Of a stretch of DNA of 64,000 bases, positions 34,691 to 46,915 are shown in pieces. This stretch comes from Isoetes taiwanensis. Its lineage: Eukaryota > Streptophyta > Lycopodiopsida > Isoetales > Isoetaceae. The DNA lies in the NCBI GenBank assembly GCA_021234155.1, contig JAJEKV010000002.1, positions 14,235,428 to 14,299,427 on the forward strand, given 5' to 3'. A program made the translations under genes and the position numbers. Numbering within the stretch: the stretch's first letter is position 1; each line of letters starts with the position of its first letter. The notes beneath the pieces were generated by a model, which worked only from the letters and a program-made list of their open reading frames with translations, had not been told where the DNA came from and searched no databases.

Positions 34691-37080
34691 ATCAACAAAA
34701 ATATCTGGAGGGGTCTGGAATAGAGCAATTTGCGCACGTATTGCTGCATTGTTGCTACATGATTCTTTTTTGCAGATTGAAGTGTCTGTGCAGGTGTGCA
34801 ACAAGGTGTTAAGGCAGGTCGCCTTATCTCTTCTATGTGTAAGTTGATCCTTGGTAAAGTGTTTGGACATTTGCTCCATCCCAAAAATGCAACTCATGTA
34901 ACTCTATGGTGAAAAATAGTTTTTAGATATCTCAGATTCAACAGGTTGGCTCATAAGATTGATCTTCGAATTTTATAACCCTATCCTCTATGTATGCAAA
35001 GGGTTGAAACTATCAAGCACTATTTCATCTTGTATAGTCAACTTCAAGTAGCATGGTCTTGGTTGTTAATCCTTTTTCGAACTTCTCTAACAAGCCAGCA
35101 AATTTTGCTCGTTACTTACTCTAATGTGTGACTCAAACTGCGCAAAGGAACTTCTCATCTTGCATTCGGTTGGCTTTTTTGTGGTCAATCTGGAAAGAGA
35201 GAAGATTGCATATCCTTAAAGGCATTGACGCTTGGATGATGTTTTCACTGGGCGCAGGATAAAATTCTTATGGCTGATAATTGTTCTTCCCTGATCAAGA
35301 GAAAGAAGCTATTGATTTGAGAGGTCTATTTCAGACACACTCGTATGCATAGACATGTAGTCGTACTTACTTTCTAATAAGACAATCATTATCGTTGATG
35401 GGCGCTCTAGCCAATTCCCAGCCATTAGATAGGGGAATATTTCGAGGGATATGCCCTCTAGTGCGATCCCATCCCTACACCTCATCGGGAGATGGGGTCA
35501 AACGCTGATGTGGCTCTATTCTTAAGGGGCCGTTGACATCCATTGCAAGGGATTTTGATGTCAATTGACTTCAAAGTAGCAACTGCCACTATTCCAGGCA
35601 CCAAAGCAGGGGCGCCTCCTGCAACTAACTTAGTAGGCAGTGAGGTTTCTCCCACAAGCTTCCCTGATACAGTGGCGAAGCAGGCCAACAGTTTGGGAGC
35701 CGTCAAATCCAAGGCTTCTTGAGCATCTGCAAAGACAATGGACAAACAAACCGGGGGATTTGAACCCCCTGCCACCGCATTTTCCCATCCTCTTTTTAAC
35801 TCTCATGTCTGATCATGCACACAATGAGCAGCCATAACAGAAAGTACCTAAGTTTCATTGACTTTGCACACGGAATTCGTAATGCACAGAGTTCAGATTA
35901 CATACCCTTTACCTATCAATGAAGAGCAACAACCACTGTATAGCAGTTAATAGAAATTGAATGAAAAGAAAGCGAGCACAGCCATACCATTGCAGCAGCA
36001 GATAATTCTGCATGGAGCCCAAATTAGAACACAGAAATAGCCATGCATCTTAAAATAGAAAAGAGTGCAAGAAAAGCCTTTTGTGTGTGGCACGACATAC
36101 CTGAGCCAAGCGTTGAACAAAAACCAGTCTCTTGCTGCTTCTCCTTGGCCGGATTTGAAGAAAAGCACTCACAAATGAACAAAAACCCATTCCTTCAAGC
36201 TATGGCAATGTAGGTCTGCAATAAAGAAGCGCAAACTACATGCCTGCTTCCGGCTCCTGCAACAGTGCTCCAGCGCATCACATCTTCCAAATCCGGCCAA
36301 GAAAACCTTCTACTTTCGGGCTCCTGCATGAGGCCCACGAAATGCAACCCTAATTACCACCAAAGATGCCTTTTCCCCCTATTCCCATACCAAAATTCAT
36401 ACAATACACCCCATTAACCTTCCAAACCTTATGTACTAAAAATACGGTTTCATGAACTAGCAAAGCATATTGTATCAGTTTGTCCACTTGGGTTGTAGTC
36501 ATGTATTTGCATTGTATCTTGTTAAAAAAAAATTATTGATGAATAAAGTTTGTTATCCTTCAGAGAAAAACTTTGCCCTTCAAGATTTTTAAAAATACCC
36601 ATGTACGTGTCTTCACAATGCATCCTCTTCACCTTGTGCGAGTATTTGAAAATAAATTCACCCCCCTAAATCAAGATCAAACTCCATCGTTTAGTTCCAA
36701 GTCACGATCCACTTTCAAGGATTTTGTGGTTTGTATATGTTGAGCCTGCATACTTTAGACATCTAGTATAATTGGGTTGTGTAAATCTAGCTTTCTAGTA
36801 GGTTACAGCCCCTCATTGGTGAATTGATTGATGTTGATTCTAAAGAAAGTGCCTTCTTATGAGGATTTCGATCACCTCCTGTGCTGTTCGATTGAGAATC
36901 TAGCCTTTGTGGTAACGATTTGCTCTACAGTCTTTAAATGCCACCATCATAACGTCAAGGCAAGTGTGTCTGCGTTCTTGCCTGATACTGCGATCATTCT
37001 TGTCAAGAATGAAAAGTGAGTCCATAAAACCTGTAGAATCAGGTTCTTCTTGCCTTGACGTAGTAGAATGGCATGCGATC

Positions 37081-37173
37081 AGCCATTCTTGCTGCTCCCA
37101 TGACCTGCAGAATCAGGTCGCGCCTACACAACGTTCCCTTATTCTGCAGGTCATGGGGGCAGCAAGAATGGCT
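37081..37173. repeat. Near-perfect 32-bp hairpin
   Basis: The arms 37081-37112 and 37142-37173 are complementary with a single mismatch (core AGCCATTCTTGCTGC against GCAGCAAGAATGGCT), with a 29-bp loop. CCTGCAGAATCAGGT inside it also occurs as CCTGTAGAATCAGGT near 37028. It could be a foldback element or a small-RNA precursor. There is no coding sequence. Confidence 0.75.
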
Positions 37174-37183
37174 TCCCCCATGC

Positions 37184-37396
37184 CATTCTCCAAGATGGAA
37201 CAATAGTTTGATTTTGAGTTTGATTAGTCATTTTCTACATTCTTGAAGGCCACACTTGGTGAACCTCAAATGCATGTATGTTCATCAATGCCATTCTCCA
37301 AGATGGAACAATAGTTTGAGTTTGAGTTTGATTAGTCATTTTCTACATTCTTGAAGGCCACACTTGGTGAACCTCAAATGCATGTATGTTCATCAA
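37184..37396. repeat. Recent tandem duplication (~103-bp unit)
   Basis: The block TGCCATTCTCCAAGATGGAA to GCATGTATGTTCATCAA appears twice head to tail with almost no differences, at about 37180-37280 and 37281-37396. Confidence 0.8.
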
Positions 37397-37923
37397 GGGG
37401 ATGTGGATTATGTCATTTTCTACATTCTTGTTCGCCACACTTGTATTGTTGGCCACACTTGGTGAATCTCAAGCCTGTTTCCTTATTAAGAGGGTGCGCC
37501 AATAGCGACCTACTAAGAATCATTGGCAAGGAAAGATTGCAAATAAAGAATTTTGTCATTTAAATTACTTGGCTAAATGCTTTTGGCGTCGCGTACTTAA
37601 ATACATATTGACTATGAAATCACCCCATGAACACTTCTCGTGCTCTTCCGCATTAAGAAATTTGGAGAAGTATACCAACATGATGTAGGTCATTGGTCAG
37701 AAGGGGAAAGTTACATTCAGATTCAACAGGTGGCATGCACAGTTCAAGTGGCATTGCCTCCAAGGTTCTGTTTGAGTGGGATAGAGAAATTTAGTTGGAG
37801 ATGATCGTGTGATGAAAAGTCTCCTGCAATATGCCTGTGTTCTAAAGCAATTAGTGGTTCAATTATATGCGCAAGTATATTTCTTCAGTGTGGCACTCCA
37901 TGTGCATGTTTAAAATCCACTTA

Positions 37924-39678
37924 CTATGTTTCACCCGGCGCAGTTTTCTCCAGCACAGATGAAGGTAAAGATGGTCTGAGCAAGAGGTACGCAGCTGGAC
38001 CAACAACAGGAACTAAAGAAAATGGTATGAGCCACAAGCCCTTCTCCACCCTGTAATAATAATTTGAGGATGCAATATGAATCAGATCATCCGCCGTCAT
38101 ACGATTTTCGGTTTTCTTTTTCCGAAACGCCCTTAAGTCCTTCATAGAAAATTAATTAAAAAACAAAAAGCACTTACCATTGACGAACTGTCATATCATT
38201 GTAGACCCAGAATGGTGCGAGTAATGATAGTGTTACAAAGTCAATTGTCATTATATGTATCTGTGAAATAAAAAGGCTGTTAGTGCCACCGGATATATTT
38301 CTGATTCTTACACATCAGACTTCACAAACACCAAAGTGACAACGAGATTCAGAACTAGAAGAATCATAATTTGTAAGTTGCAAGCACCATCTTCACTTCA
38401 GAGAAAACATGTACAAACAATGCAGTAGACCGAAGAATAATGCATACGCTAACAGACATCAGAATACTCACAAATCTGCTTCCTCTAAAGTACTGCCAAT
38501 ACTCAAGCCACGTTCCACTGTCTAGGAAAATAGTGTTACTGGCTAAGACAACTGCTCCAATAGTCACTGCCTGTGTCAGCCATATAATCACAAAGCTAAA
38601 ATACCATGCATAGTAGAGGTCTTATTGACATCAGATAATGCATGTGCTTTATGAACAACATACCGCAGAAAGGAGCTTTGATTCTAACAGGTTAAGAGGC
38701 CATTTCTGTATCTCATCTCTCCCAATCTTAGGTGGTGGAGGCCGCCATAGCCCAAAATATGGTAACAATGCAAAAGCTCCAGCAGCAAATGAAACGACTG
38801 CAAATGGCCATACAGGAGGCCTTCCTCTCGGACTGTTTATGAAGAAAAACATGCATTAAACTACGCATATGTCAGGCACAAGTTCAGAGCAAATTTGCCA
38901 ACCTTCTTCCCCCAGGAATGAGAAGCATGGTGTAAATTAGTGGCCATAACCCCATGGCATACCAGACATTTACTAGTAGTTTGTTTACTTCAAAACCATC
39001 CCCGGCTCTTAACCCCAGTAACTTCTCCACAAAATATTGATCTCCATACTGCAATTAAAAGAAAAAACTTGGTGTGAGTAGGATCTAAGTTAACAGGTGG
39101 GTGAGGAATCATGGAAAATAATACATTCCACCAGAATGCAGGTGTGGCTACACATTTTTCAATGATTAACATTCATATCAAGGTCCGCATTGCAGTAACT
39201 GGTCTACCTTCTAGGTTATTTGGGAACAGAATTATGCATTCAAATCTGCATGTAATCGCCTTACATTGTTTTGAAACACAACGGAAAAAATGGCACTTAC
39301 AGGTGTTTGATTGGGGGACCAGAGTGCTGCATATGCAATGAAACCCGCCCAAAGAGCAAACATTAATGCACTAGAGATGAACTCCGTCGCGGAGCCATCA
39401 TTCCCTCCATCGCCGCCTCCTCCAGATCCCTTACCGCCTCCACCAGAAGACCCATCACCGGGTTCCTCTTTTTGGGCCGCTAGAGGGGAAGCATCAAGCA
39501 AAGCTCTTCCACGGACAAGGGTACGCCGGGAAGAGGTACCTCTGGCCCACAGATTATGGCATTTGGATCTAATGAGGAAAGGCAATGAAGTGGCAGGACG
39601 GAATTGAGAAGGAATGGGGTGAAACAAGGGTCGGGCGAGGCTGCCGGAGAAAGAAACGAGATAACCACAACAAGCCAT
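37924..39678 (-). CDS. Conserved plastid membrane protein of unknown function
   Basis: There are six exons with GT-AG borders: 39678-39301, 39048-38903, 38832-38664, 38570-38472, 38260-38178 and 38050-37924. Together they give 333 residues with every junction in frame. The first ~70 residues are rich in Ser, Arg and Leu with few acids, fitting a chloroplast transit peptide. A Gly-rich linker (GGGGKGSGGGGDGG) follows. The body has several hydrophobic helices: FALWAGFIAYAALW; LWPLIYTMLLIPGGR; WPFAVVSFAAGAFALLPYF followed by GLWRPPPPK; and GLWLIPFSLVPVVGPAAYLL then RPSLP. I recall homologous uncharacterised membrane proteins in other plants with the same WSPNQTP, RPPPP, PFWVYNDMT and LLRPSLP signatures, but I do not know a function. 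The gene appears intact. Confidence 0.9.
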
Positions 39679-42408
39679 AGCCAAGCTCTCGATGAGCTTG
39701 GGCCAATTGTATAATCCCAGACCTATAATTTTATGTGGCACCATCAATACTAGCCCAATTCGTTTTGTATTTGCGGAGGGTATTCTGGCAGTGGTTAGGA
39801 CTATGATTTCAGTATCGTATTGTATAAAAAATGGTATAATTTGCCATGTGGGAGGAGCTTGAATGGTTATTGCTATTTTGGGTGCTTTGCAACTCCCCTT
39901 TTTTTCATGGATGTTTTTGCAAAGGCTCAATTGCAGATTATAAGGAACGCCAACCAAATTTGAAAGGCCCGAGCCAATTTTTGTCATGCCCTGTGATATG
40001 CGTCCAGAAGGCGCCGTCTGCGAGAGGGAGGCCAACGCAGCCCCGCGTGCCTGGGCCAGAGATGGCCGGTCTGTTGCACCCGAAGCAGCCTGCTTTGTGC
40101 TCTGATAGCAGCGCTGAAGGATTCCGGTTGGCTGAGCCGATTGCAGGAGCTTGGAGGAATGGATAGCAGCATGGAGCGAGGAGGTGGAGCAGGGGCAGTT
40201 TGACTTTGCCTTTGGTGGAGCAAGCTTTGCTTGCTTGTGGGTTCAAATCCCATATTCGTTGTGGATGTTTTCTATTTGCAGAGTAGGGGCGGTGGAGCGA
40301 GCAAGGGCGGCTTCTGCTGTGTTTAGGTTTTCTGGTAGCAGGGGAATCGATTCCTCCAGGTCCTCCGCTTGAGCTCCATGGGCCAGGGCTTCCGATTGAG
40401 TTGCAGGGCTTGCGATTAGCCTTACACAAGATTGCACTCTTACTCTTTTGGGCACCATGTAGATGTAGGTGCTTTTCAGAGACTGAATTTGAAGAAGAAA
40501 GGATCATATCGGATTCTGCTCTCTTTCGTTTCGCTTTGTAGTTTGTTATCCGACTTCAACTATACGAAAGGTGTTGAAGCTATGGTGGGTTTTAATAGGG
40601 GCAGGCGCTATGGCAGAAGGCCCTGCCAGTTTATACTATGGCAGGACTGGGTGCAGCAAATTTATTGGCACCATTGGGTTTTCTTTATGTTGCTTCCTTT
40701 TTTTTTTCCCCTGCAACCATAGGTTCGTTCTACACCATTGACATTGGCATGCAATTTTTCTCTCAAAATTCTAATGGCCATTGATCTGGCACAATACCTA
40801 GAATATTCGCCGGATCAATGGTTGGGAATAAAACTTGAACGTGACGCCATAATACTTGGATAAAACATACTCAAACAAAGTCCTACACACATTTCTTTGG
40901 TTCCATTTGTGAGGTTGGACCACTACTAACATCTAACCTGCTATATGCAAGGCCTACCTAGTAACATAATTATGTTTATTTGCAACGGTGCAAAACACAC
41001 TTAGTGTTAAGGATTCCTTCATCTCTCCAGAAAGTGGACTATAAATGCTTAACTCATGATAAAGATTCCTTCATCTCTCTTGGAAATGGACTATAGATGT
41101 TTAACTCATGAATATTTGTCTACATTTGTTCATATTTCACGTTAATTTTTGTAAAAGTATTGTCATGAGAGGCAAGAAAAAAGAAGCAGCCGCCCCTAAT
41201 AAACATGTGCTTGGCGATGTGTGGGAGTACGATCTTTAGAGCCCTGGCATGTATAGATTTGATTCTATGTGTCACATAAGGGGTTTGATCTAAAATAGCT
41301 CATATAGGTAAGGTCTAAAGCATCCGCTTTTACAACAAAAGTGAGATTGTGTGTAATGAGCAGGGCTTGATCTAAAATAGCTCATATAGATAGGGTCTAA
41401 AGCATCTGCTTTGAGACCAAGTTTACTCTGACATTTGGGGGATGAGCACCCTTGCCTATGTTATGTTGCCATAAAAATCTCATAAAATCTTTATATGCAA
41501 TGTATTGGACATTGGCTTGCCATTCTAACATGGACATGCGCTTCACTTTTCTAAAGCACGTAGCCCATTATAACTCAGTCTACACTTACACAAGCTTACC
41601 ATGGTAAAGGACCTGCGTTCCCAAAACCCTGCATTTCAAAAACCTGCAAGAGAAATTTCCAAAACCCATGGCATAGCAAGAATGAGGGCTCTAGAACATT
41701 AGTATGGGTTACATTTGTGTGTGATCAGGTGAGAAACTTTCTATGATTATCTGTGCAAGGTTTTTTCATCTGATTCATCTTTATGGAAATTGCCAAAAGT
41801 ACTTACTCTTGTTGAAGGGGTCCAACTGATGATTTTCTTTTTATGGTTCTGATTTGCAGGCTTTGGCATATTAATGCTTGTTCAGCAGCTACAAAAGTAG
41901 CATATATGCAAAATAGGGAAGATGATGTGGGTTGAAATCAAGCCAGCAAAATGTTCAGTCATTTTTGTAATCAAGTAGGCATTTCTGTAGAAGGTGGTTA
42001 CTTTGCATTTGCAATGCTTGCACTTTTGCCTGTAGTATCTGCAAACAATCTCTTTTCTATTCCTTGTACAATAGAGAGAGCCATCACCAAATGCTAAGAA
42101 CCTATTTTACATATCTTGCTCTGCTTTTATGTGTGTTCTTCTAAAGCAAAAACGTGTTTGCAATCTTTTGTTAAGTGCATATCTTTTGTAGGTGCACAGA
42201 TTTGCAAAGACATTCTTGCATTTTGCTGTATTTTGCATTTATATTTCGCCTGAAACAATAAAGATAACTTCTCTTGGCATATGCTTCTTCCATGTCACTT
42301 GTTGTGAGTGAAGAATATATGTGGGAAATAAAATAATATTCTATGTCTAACTCCACACTTTCTATGTTGAAGCTTCTGTTTGAATGGCAAGGAGCATCAT
42401 TGTCATAA
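39679..42408. other. Intergenic stretch, no gene recognised
   Basis: This contains the upstream region of the plastid membrane protein gene. The open frames at 39938-40507 are overlapping and GC-rich, and I recognise none. Short tandem duplications occur at about 41010-41110 (GATTCCTTCATCTCTC unit) and 41285-41420 (GATCTAAAATAGCTCATATA unit). No RNA gene is seen. Confidence 0.4.
41010..41420. repeat. Two short tandem duplications
   Basis: A 55-60-bp unit (GATTCCTTCATCTCTC...GGACTATA-ATG-TTAACTCATGA) is duplicated at about 41013-41113. An ~83-bp unit (GATCTAAAATAGCTCATATA...GTCTAAAGCATC-GCTTT) is duplicated at about 41289-41412. Confidence 0.7.
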
Positions 42409-44463
42409 AAATAAAGGACAGAAATAATTACAGCTCAAAGCTGTGATTGAATTTAAAATGACATTATGATATGTTTCTCCATCTACTAATCACAATAGAA
42501 AGCTTAGAAGATGAATACAGAAAGAACATTCAAAACCGACCCATTACTGCATCATGTTGTGACATCCCCTACTCGTATACGGTGCACTGACCGTATACAA
42601 ACAGGAGTTCATCCCCCATACCAGCTCCATACTGATACATGGCCCTCCACATATCACTGCACCCGTAACGAGTCCCAGTGGGAAGAGTGAAGGGGTCATT
42701 TTACCCCGTCTCCCTCAGGGCCTATCTAGCTGCGGAAGCGTAAACATACATGTCAGTATACAACATAATCACATATCCACCTCGAAGGGTGGTGCGTCAA
42801 CATCTGCATAGACAATGATCAGCATCATACATAGGGGTCCTACCCAAGGCTCAGACTCGAAGGGATGACTGACGGCTTGGGTCTCCAGAGTTCATTGCAG
42901 ACAGAGTTCATGGCAATGGATTTGGCTGGCATAAGAACATGGCATAGGGTTGTCCACTCCATCCGCCCCTCCCCGTGCACACTTTGCGAGTAGGCTGAAA
43001 AGTGTTGGGACTCGATCGTAGCCCGCCCGGATGCATAGCCAAAAGGGCTATTCACGGGTTGCATCTCCCGATTCAGATGGGGCGGTAGGGATCACTCCCT
43101 CCGAGGGTCTACATCTTGACTCAAGGTGACTAGAGGGCCCTTTGCCCTTATTCGATGAACCCACCTAAAAGTGTACACCACTTCACGGGTGTCGAGCCCA
43201 TGCCTTACCCTTTTCGGTGGTAAGCCATTAGACCTAGTCACAATGATCCCCGGTGGGCTTTCCGGTAGGCCTTACACACCAGAGGGATCGTTCAAGAGTC
43301 AGAACACGAACCTCCTTCTTAGCCAGTCTGGCCCCTTCACCCACAACCAGGTGTGGTTCTTGTACACAGGCCGAATCTATAGTGTGCTAGAGAGGCTACT
43401 CTAGGAGCATCAACTACCAAGCTTTAGGGTCTCTACCCCCCTTCCCAATACAAGGAGTTCACAGAGATATATCATCCATATACATCACAGAAGAACTAAA
43501 GAACTAGATCTAATCTATATCATAGAGTTAGGTTCTTTAGTTAGAGTCTGGCATCTAGAGATCTAGAGGGCTGTTATGGGCAATTTAATAGGCTAAACCT
43601 ACTGATTCTATGACTGAAATATGGTTTAAGCTATTAAATTGCCTAAATACTTGATCCTTGAGTTGCTCCTCCTGACCTGAGTTCGACCATCCTGCTAAAC
43701 TGGCCGAATCAAGGAAAACTAATGGTGCAATCCTCTCAGACAGAGTCTGGGAGGCGGTTTTGGCTCTTGGGACAGCCAAAACAGAGCTCTAAAACCCTAG
43801 GAACGAAAAATGGGCAAGTTAGGGTTTCACCTCCTAAATAGGCAAGGGTTAGGGCTAGGGTTTCCAATTATCCCTTTAGGCATGTGGGATAATTGGGAAT
43901 GGGCCCACTTGCCTTTAATAGCTAGGTGGCAAAAATGTGCCCACATGGAAAGGTGTGCACCTTAATAAATGTGCACATTGGTAAATGTGCACATTAATGA
44001 CAAATGCACATACCTTGCAAGTTGCCCCCTAGGGGCTACTAACCTGGCTACACGTCGGCGTACACGTCAGTCGAAGTGGCGTGTACGTGTGACGAGGCAG
44101 TACAGTATACGTCCTGGGACCGTATACTGTGCTGGAACGTCACACATGCTAATTGCCCAAACTACAAGTATGCCATTAACTAAATCAACCTTCTGGACAT
44201 GCAAATTTTGGATCACATATTTCCATTTAAAAATAAAGGATAGAAATACTTACAGCTCAAAGCTGTGATTGAATTTAAAATGCCATTATGATATGCTTCT
44301 CCATCTACTAATCACAATAGAAAGCTTTGAAGATGAATACAGAAAGAACATTCAAAACTTGGAAGCCCATTACTGCATCAAGCTAATTGCCTAAATTGCA
44401 AGCATGCCATTAACTAAATCAGCCTTTTGGACATGCAGATTCTGGATCACGTATTTTTATTCA
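42409..44463. repeat. Tandem duplication of a ~237-bp unit, first copy interrupted by an LTR
   Basis: Unit 1 is 42409-42557 plus 44145-44226, and unit 2 is 44227-44463. Shared landmarks are ACAGCTCAAAGCTGTGATTG, TTCTCCATCTACTAATCACA, CATTACTGCATCA, GCTAATTGCC and TTCTGGATCAC-TATTT (one variant has TTTTGGATC). Unit 2 preserves the uninterrupted target GCATCAAGCTAATTGCC. Confidence 0.85.
42558..44144 (-). mobile_element. Solo LTR (1,587 bp)
   Basis: Plus-strand ends are TGTGACATCCCC and GGAACGTCACA, an inverted TGTGAC/GTCACA with TG...CA. The flanks are CATGT (42553-42557) and CATGC (44145-44149), a 5-bp target duplication with one mismatch. No primer-binding site, polypurine tract or coding domain is inside, so it is a solo LTR left by recombination between two LTRs. 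An older truncated relative in the opposite orientation is at 11615-12450. Confidence 0.88.
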
Positions 44464-45243
44464 AAGAATGCTGCAACATCAGGTCCAGTCGGTTGTCTTT
44501 GAATGAAGATGCTAAAAATAAATGTTAGTTCCCAAATTTGCAAAGAATGTAAATAGTCATTGTTTAACATGGACAGTAAACAAAAACCTGCCATAAACAA
44601 AAGCCCCCATAGCTTCCCAGCTCCATCTTCACTGCAGCCCTCGTGCCCCTGTTTGTTAAAATTCGGTATTTACCCATGTTTCTTCAAATCCTGTACCTCC
44701 AGTTTGAACAGAATACAACTGGAACCCTAGTTCCAGTCGCAGCGGCCTAGGTCTGGTAGTGGGTCCGGCAAAGGGCAGACTCTTCTCTAACAACACTGTC
44801 CACAATGCTGACATTGTAGTGCAGAGGAATCACAGGCTATGGCTATGTCGGTGAGCTCCCGCTCATATATTCCGCAATATTTGCCGCTGTTGCTCATGAT
44901 TCTGCCATGGCACTGCTGCTCACCATCTGTGATCCAACCACATTTGGATGCGAGCTGCTACTGCTCAACCAGCGGAGCGCTATTTTGGTGGCCTTTCCTA
45001 AATCGGACGGTATAGACTGGTCCCTGCAACACTCAATCTCGGCTACGGGTTGAACTGCAGTCTCTTTTATATGAAGACAAAGAGCTCTCTAGATCATTCA
45101 AGAAGGTGCCAGACGTTGCAGACTAGCTTCCACAAAGGCCTCCGTACCTTCCACAACCGTTTCCAGAAACAACTCCATCCTTTAGAATCTTCTAGTTACT
45201 TCCATTATAGGCATCATTGAAATATCTATATTCTAATGTTTAA
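44464..45243. other. Left margin of the unusual gene block
   Basis: DNA becomes less AT-rich from about 44600. An open stretch near 44830-45055 on the plus strand (GYVGELPLIYSAIFAAVAHD then SAMALLLTICD) and a short frame near 45070-45115 (EDKELSRSFKKVPDVAD) could be upstream exons of gene A. The second resembles gene A's own KVRRSFKRLPADL. I could not prove splicing. No terminal inverted repeat was found. Confidence 0.35.
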
Positions 45244-46473
45244 TTGAGTCTAAAGTCCTTTCTGAAGCTTTTTCCCAAAGGTGACCATGATAAGGTTCGA
45301 AGATCGTTCAAGAGACTGCCAGCCGACTTATGTGAGAAGGATGGGAAGGATAATTTATATCCAGTTGACATCATGTTTGCTACTTACATGATATATACGG
45401 TTCCACCAACAGATAGGGAAGAACCACAGGTGAAGGCTATTGCAGAACTTCAGTCACCTGTAGAGGAGGTATTTGATGCAGAGAAAGAGCAGGAACTGGT
45501 GGAAAAGCTCGACGAGGACGAGGATGAAGACGTAGACGAGCATGAAGAGAATCTTGATAGATGGGGTGTCACGGAAGCCTTGCCAGTTAACATAAGAGGG
45601 AAGGACTATCTTCTTCTCCACGATATATCTTCCATTATTGGTTTGAGGGAAGATGAGGTCCTTGGACAAATCTATGCTTTCGTTGTTGGTCTAGACGACT
45701 TCATTGACTTCGAGCCGGAAGTGCCTAGGGAGCTGCACGATCTCTTAACCTATGATGGAACTTCAATAGCTCCTGAGAATGCTTTTGATAGAGTTCTGGA
45801 GATGGCAAAAATGGTCTTGAAGGAAGTCTCAGAAGTAAAAGTTCGAGGCGAGTTCATCAGAAACTAAAAACGATATCAAAGAGCGAATCAAGCTCTTCCA
45901 GGTCGTCCATCAACATTTCTACCAAAGGGGTTATTGCATCTGATGAAGTGGAGGTAAGCTACCATAAGTTTGCTTATTTTGTTAAGTGCCTAAGAACGAT
46001 TGTTTATTGCGCAGGAGATTTTTGTAGACGATTTTTGCGCCAGACATGACAGAGTTACCCTTGGCAGAGATGCAAGTATCGCCCACTATATAGGCTACCT
46101 TTATAAGGGAGAGATCGTTGTGTTCCATTCTAAGTACAGCCCATATGGACCAGAAGAGGTCTTGAAACTCAAGGCCCTCTCGTTGATTGGTAATCACATC
46201 CCATTATCTGCCAATTCTGATCGAGTAGTGGCTGTTAAGAGAGATATCGCCACGCATATTTTTGGTGGCTTCAGTATGTATTCTATGGCTGCCAGTAGAG
46301 CTGCATTGGCCTTGTCCGGCGTGGATAAGGCTACAATTCGACTGACTTGGGAAGAGAGGGAGCCCCAGATTCCTCGCCTTATGTACCTGTTGGATGCTGG
46401 TCTGCAGGAGTCCGAATTGGAAGAAGTCGAAGTGTCCGATGACTTACATGTTTCTAAGAAAATGAAGTTGTAA
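45244..46473 (+). CDS. Gene A: unrecognised two-part protein gene
   Basis: The first frame, 45244-45867 (about 207 residues), has no ATG near its start. A stop at 45241 bounds it and it enters through TTGAGTCTAAAG, so an upstream exon is likely. It contains an acidic run (KLDEDEDEDVDEHEE) and GKDYLLLHDISSIIGLREDE. The second part reads from about 45870 in another frame (SKSESSSSRSSINIST, GVIASDEVE). It then crosses a probable 60-bp intron (45954-46013; GAG|GTAAGC to GCGCAG|GAG) into EIFVDDFCARHDRVTLGRDA and IGYLYKGEIVVFHSKYSPYG, ending KKMKL at 46473. The break near 45865 is a frameshift or an unrecognised tiny intron. I recognise no domain. A palindrome array begins 104 bp after the stop. 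Confidence 0.55.
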
Positions 46474-46576
46474 CCATTGTCAATTAATGCAAAGACTTGT
46501 TTTAAATCTCTATCTGTGTTACATCTAACATAAACTTCAGTTTCATTTTGATTTGTTTTACGCTTCTATTTTACTT

Positions 46577-46716
46577 GCACCGTGGCCACGGTGCGAAACC
46601 CGTGTTGTCTATGCTTACAACTAACCAATATTCGCACCGTGGCCACGGTGCGAAAATAGCAGTTCCAACGTTTTTAGAGTGTGCAATTTCGCACCGTGAC
46701 TACACACACTGCGAAG
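46577..46716. repeat. Palindrome array 1 (three units, 57-bp phase)
   Basis: GCACC starts at 46577, 46634 and 46691, exactly 57 bp apart. Unit 2 is the full palindrome, TT + CGCACCGTGGCCACGGTGCG + AA. Unit 1 lacks the first C. Unit 3 is degenerate (GCACCGTGACTACACACACT). The sequences between units do not match each other. The array lies between the convergent genes A and B1. Confidence 0.9.
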
Positions 46717-46915
46717 AGAATGCTTATCTGAATTTAGAATCTACATGTAAGGAAAATGGCCAAGAGCTTTCCAAATTGAAAATGTGCGGTAAATAGATGG
46801 ATCATATGTATCTATCTCTTATGGTTACATACTTATAACTAGCGAATGTCTGAAATATTCTACTAACAGAATTTAGAACTCATATAAGAGGCATAGCATA
46901 CATAAATGCAGAAAT

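Larger units (their letters stand above)
34103..37923. other. Intergenic stretch with repeats, no gene recognised
   Basis: It holds a dispersed/duplicated segment at 34257-34690, a near-perfect hairpin at 37081-37173 and a ~103-bp tandem duplication at 37184-37396. The minus-strand frame 35775-35482 (ALDLTAPKLLACFATVSGKL then VGETSLPTKL) looks somewhat protein-like, but I cannot assign it. The 3' flank of the plastid membrane protein gene is at the right end. Confidence 0.45.

Noticed and set aside
35753-35769. tRNA T-arm-like sequence (GGGGGTTCAAATCCCCC on the minus strand)
   Set aside because: No acceptor stem, D-arm or anticodon arm could be placed around it. A similar GGGTTCAAATCCC near 40239 also lacks a cloverleaf and a convincing A box.
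39938-40507. Overlapping open frames up to 189 residues on both strands
   Set aside because: The composition is GC-rich and low-information in every frame, I recognise no family, and no supporting splice or start signals stand out.
45595-45660. Possible BRO-N/KilA-N-like DNA-binding motif in gene A (GKDYLLLHDISSIIGL)
   Set aside because: The resemblance is only a short hydrophobic pattern. The characteristic flanking residues are not present, so I left gene A unassigned.
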